NCBI RefSeq assembly: GCF_040054535.1
Contig: NC_090779.1
Span: 19,268,501 to 19,332,500 of the forward strand
Length of the DNA stretch: 64,000 nucleotides
Direction of reading: 5' to 3'
Source of the DNA: Antennarius striatus
Lineage: Eukaryota > Chordata > Actinopteri > Lophiiformes > Antennariidae
A model generated the notes under the pieces. It saw nothing but the letters and a program-made list of their open reading frames with translations, had not been told where the DNA came from and searched no databases. The position numbers and the translations under genes are program-made. The number at the start of each line of letters is the position of its first letter. Positions within the stretch are counted from its first letter, which is position 1. This document shows positions 61,493-64,000 of the stretch, one piece after another.

Positions 61493-63800
61493 CACACTTC
61501 CTGCCCTTCATCTAATAAGGAGAGACACACACACCCCGCAGCCTCCTCTGCCTCCTCTATCACCCTCAGAAAAGGGCAGGGGGGAGCACGTTGTCACATT
61601 TTTGTGATGACAACAGAAAAGGGACTTCTGTGAAGAGAGGGCGATGATGGAAGAAGTGGCCAGAAAGAGGAGATGAGAGGAGGGTCGAGTTTATCATATT
61701 TGGATCCTCTGGGTCTTTCCCCTCATCTAACAACTACTCCTGGTTTGAATGCATCTTGCGTCTCACTGCAGAAGCTGGGTCAAGAATCATCAACTTTCCA
61801 CCAAGTGTATTCTTCACACTGTAACAGGAGAAGTACGGATCATAGACATTTTCCCCCAAACTCACTTGCAACTCAGAGTTTTCAGACATCCTTTATATGA
61901 TATAAAGATCTAACTTCTCTTTCACCCCAGAAACTACTACTATTTAATCCCATGATCATGATGCACATATCTGCAGATTTGAAAGGAATGTGTAACAGAA
62001 AAGAGCACATCCTATAGTGGAGTAAATCCTAAGGTACAGGTAAATTTGAGGTGTGGCTCATGTTCATCTTTGTGGTATATAAATGTAATTTGGTGGTCTT
62101 ACGGTTTCATTTTTGTTCGCTGTGCTTGAAGTTGTACGAATACCTATTCTTTGTTCATCTTGGCGTCTGACTGCTTTAAGTTGCAAAGTAAATTCCAGAG
62201 TTGGGCTCACAAAAGGAAATTTTAATCATGAAATTAGTTCTAATAACGCAATTAAAGACACAATTCTCAAAATGAAATACTTGAAATGGTTTGATATCTA
62301 ATTAGTTTTTAACAGTTAACCCTGCTGCTTTTGTGCTTTGTCCATCTATTTGCTCAGATGTAATTTCTTCAGTCGTGTATGTAACAACCACAGCAGATAA
62401 ATACACAGGAATTAGAATGTACAGAAGATAAATCTGCAAATTAAATCATATGATTTTAATGTGATTGCATATGTTTGAGGCCCTGATAAGGGGGTTGTAT
62501 ACAAGTGAAAATCCACCACTATCTGGATTTATTGTGGTTTATTTTTAATGCACTACCAGGATGAATCTAGGTTCAATTAAGATGTAGTATTAGTGCGTGT
62601 TTATTTTTTGTTTTTGGTGATGAACGCATACATCTTTATTAATAGGACTATTTTAATCCACAAGCCGTGATTTGTAATGCAGAAACTTGTATGAGACGTA
62701 AGAGAAATTTTGATAAATTAAAGATGTGTTAGCCAGTAAAAACTTGAAATTATTCAGTTAATCATAATCAACTTACAAAAAAATATCTCAAATGATTTTT
62801 TTTTGGATTTTTTTACCAATTTCATTTTTAGGGTCTTACATGGCCGTAACACATTTTACATACTTGAGTAAAGAAACTTTTCTCAGTGACATAACCTGAA
62901 GTGTCTGGCCTTAACTACATTCATTCTGCTGTATTTATGTTGTACTTGCTACCATTCATAGCACTCAGTGGGGTTTCTTGCTTACAGAACTGATCTTGTC
63001 AAAACAGGTTTTGTAATCTCCTGGTGCAGACTGACTTATATGTTGTTTTCCTTTTCATGCAGCTCCCATAGCCTTTCCCTCTGCTCTTATTTTGCCATTT
63101 CTCCACCTTCTGTCCTCATGAGAACCTTGTGTTTTCAGTCTTTTTTCATTCAACCTTTACTTGAAATATTTCTGGGGTTAACTGACTTGTATTTTGGAAG
63201 ATGGTGTCAAGATGAACATATGACAGGTTGTGTTTCAAGAAATATTCTATTTGTACAATTAAACAACTAAAATTTAAACACTGTATAATTTTAATTTAAT
63301 ATTAATTTATTTGGGTCAGATTCTTAATGAAAGAATCATTACATGACCAAATAGCATGAACAGGATCCATTAAATCATTCAGACTATACTGGAATGATCT
63401 ATAAAAGAAAACATTTATCTCTCAGTATGACGAAAGACCATTTTGGTCACTGTTATCTTGCATTTCCTGATGCACCTTATACATGCAGGTGAGACAAATC
63501 ATGTGGTTGCCTCTACATTTGGAGATAATGTTGAAGATTGTAAAGAGTAAATTGTATTTAAAACAGCTATAAAGTAAATTTTGCTCCAGGATTCCCAAAG
63601 ATGTAACTGACTGAAAATTTGTCGTTTCCTGGGTTGTGATATTTGTAATAAATGTATGTACATGTTATTCTTTTCATGGCTCTTTATTTAAATATCAGAT
63701 CGGTCGAATAATGATATTTAGGAATAAAGGAAATGATAACGTGACAAAATATTTCCATGGGACGCAACAGTGCGGATCATTTTCCTACCGGACGGAATAT
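61493..63800 (+). other. rspry1 3' UTR and downstream DNA
   Basis: AT-rich sequence without exon-like frames. Candidate poly(A) signals include AATAAA at 63647-63652; the true end of the rspry1 message cannot be fixed from sequence alone. Confidence 0.5.
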
Positions 63801-63819
63801 AAGGGTGCACATGTTCGCC

Positions 63820-63833
63820 GTTTCCTTGGCAAC
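63820..63833 (+). promoter_or_regulatory. RFX X-box upstream of the right-edge gene
   Basis: GTTTCCTTGGCAAC fits the RFX X-box (two GTTNCC-like half-sites in inverted order) and lies 50 bases before the ATG at 63883. It suggests a ciliary gene. Confidence 0.6.
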
Positions 63834-63882
63834 AACAGTATATCCGGTTCTTCCCATTCACGATCCTACCTTTCTAAATAAC

Positions 63883-63901
63883 ATGGATATCCATGAACTA
63901 A
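63883..63901 (+). CDS. First coding exon of an unidentified gene, partial
   Basis: ATG at 63883 opens a short coding exon (MDIHEL and one base) that ends at a consensus donor, A|GTAAGT, at 63901. The rest lies past the right edge. The short first exon, near-consensus donor and X-box 50 bases upstream support a real, probably ciliary, gene. The six residues do not identify it. Confidence 0.5.
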
Positions 63902-64000
63902 GTAAGTAAATTAATTTAACCAAAAATCGCATACCCCAGTAAAGTTATTATATAATATTTGTTTCGTAATAGAATACGAAATGTCTCATCCCCGGCTAAA

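Overview
The window is a piece of a vertebrate nuclear genome, almost certainly a ray-finned (teleost) fish. Genes are split into many short exons with GT-AG introns. The proteins are clear orthologues of human genes. There are long CA/TG microsatellites, fish-type tRNA-derived SINEs and short inverted-repeat DNA elements. The metallothioneins begin MDPC-DC, as fish ones do. I cannot name the species. All gene models were spliced by eye, and each coding chain closes in frame across every junction.

Layout, left to right. (1) 84-6566, minus: 5' six coding exons of mmp15, a membrane-type matrix metalloproteinase; the hemopexin and membrane part lies off the left edge. (2) 8513-10958, minus: a nine-exon, 416-residue single-pass membrane protein with one EGF-like and one ZP module, not confidently named. 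(3) 14452-34045, minus: complete nup93 (21 coding exons, 820 residues, human 819), with a long third intron full of repeats. (4) 35791-36468, minus: steep1 as one uninterrupted 225-codon reading frame. (5) 37739-38125, minus: a metallothionein with 22 instead of 20 cysteines, and a decayed copy of its last exon at 38911-38976. (6) 41734-43721, plus: sc5d (sterol C5-desaturase). (7) 46925-47480, plus: a canonical 60-residue, 20-cysteine metallothionein. (8) 48021-48706, minus: anapc13, 74 residues in two exons, head to head with (9) 49614-49943, plus: pierce2, a ciliary doublet-microtubule protein. (10) 51543-61492, plus: rspry1 (14 coding exons, 592 residues). (11) 63883-63901, plus: the first coding exon of an unidentified gene behind an RFX X-box.

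mmp15, nup93, the metallothioneins and rspry1 correspond to human 16q13-q21. From memory, steep1 (human X), sc5d (11q), anapc13 (3q) and pierce2 (15q) sit elsewhere in human, so the 35-50 kb interval looks like a rearranged segment. The genes do not form one pathway. Local themes are metal response (two metallothioneins with TATA boxes and metal-response elements) and motile cilia (pierce2 with RFX and FOX sites; an X-box before the right-edge gene). The points most worth checking are the 22-cysteine metallothionein and its relic, the intronless steep1, a duplicated exon-like pair at 44.6-45.0 kb, two compact hairpins with 8-base loops in introns, and a GC-AG intron beside a CA repeat in nup93.
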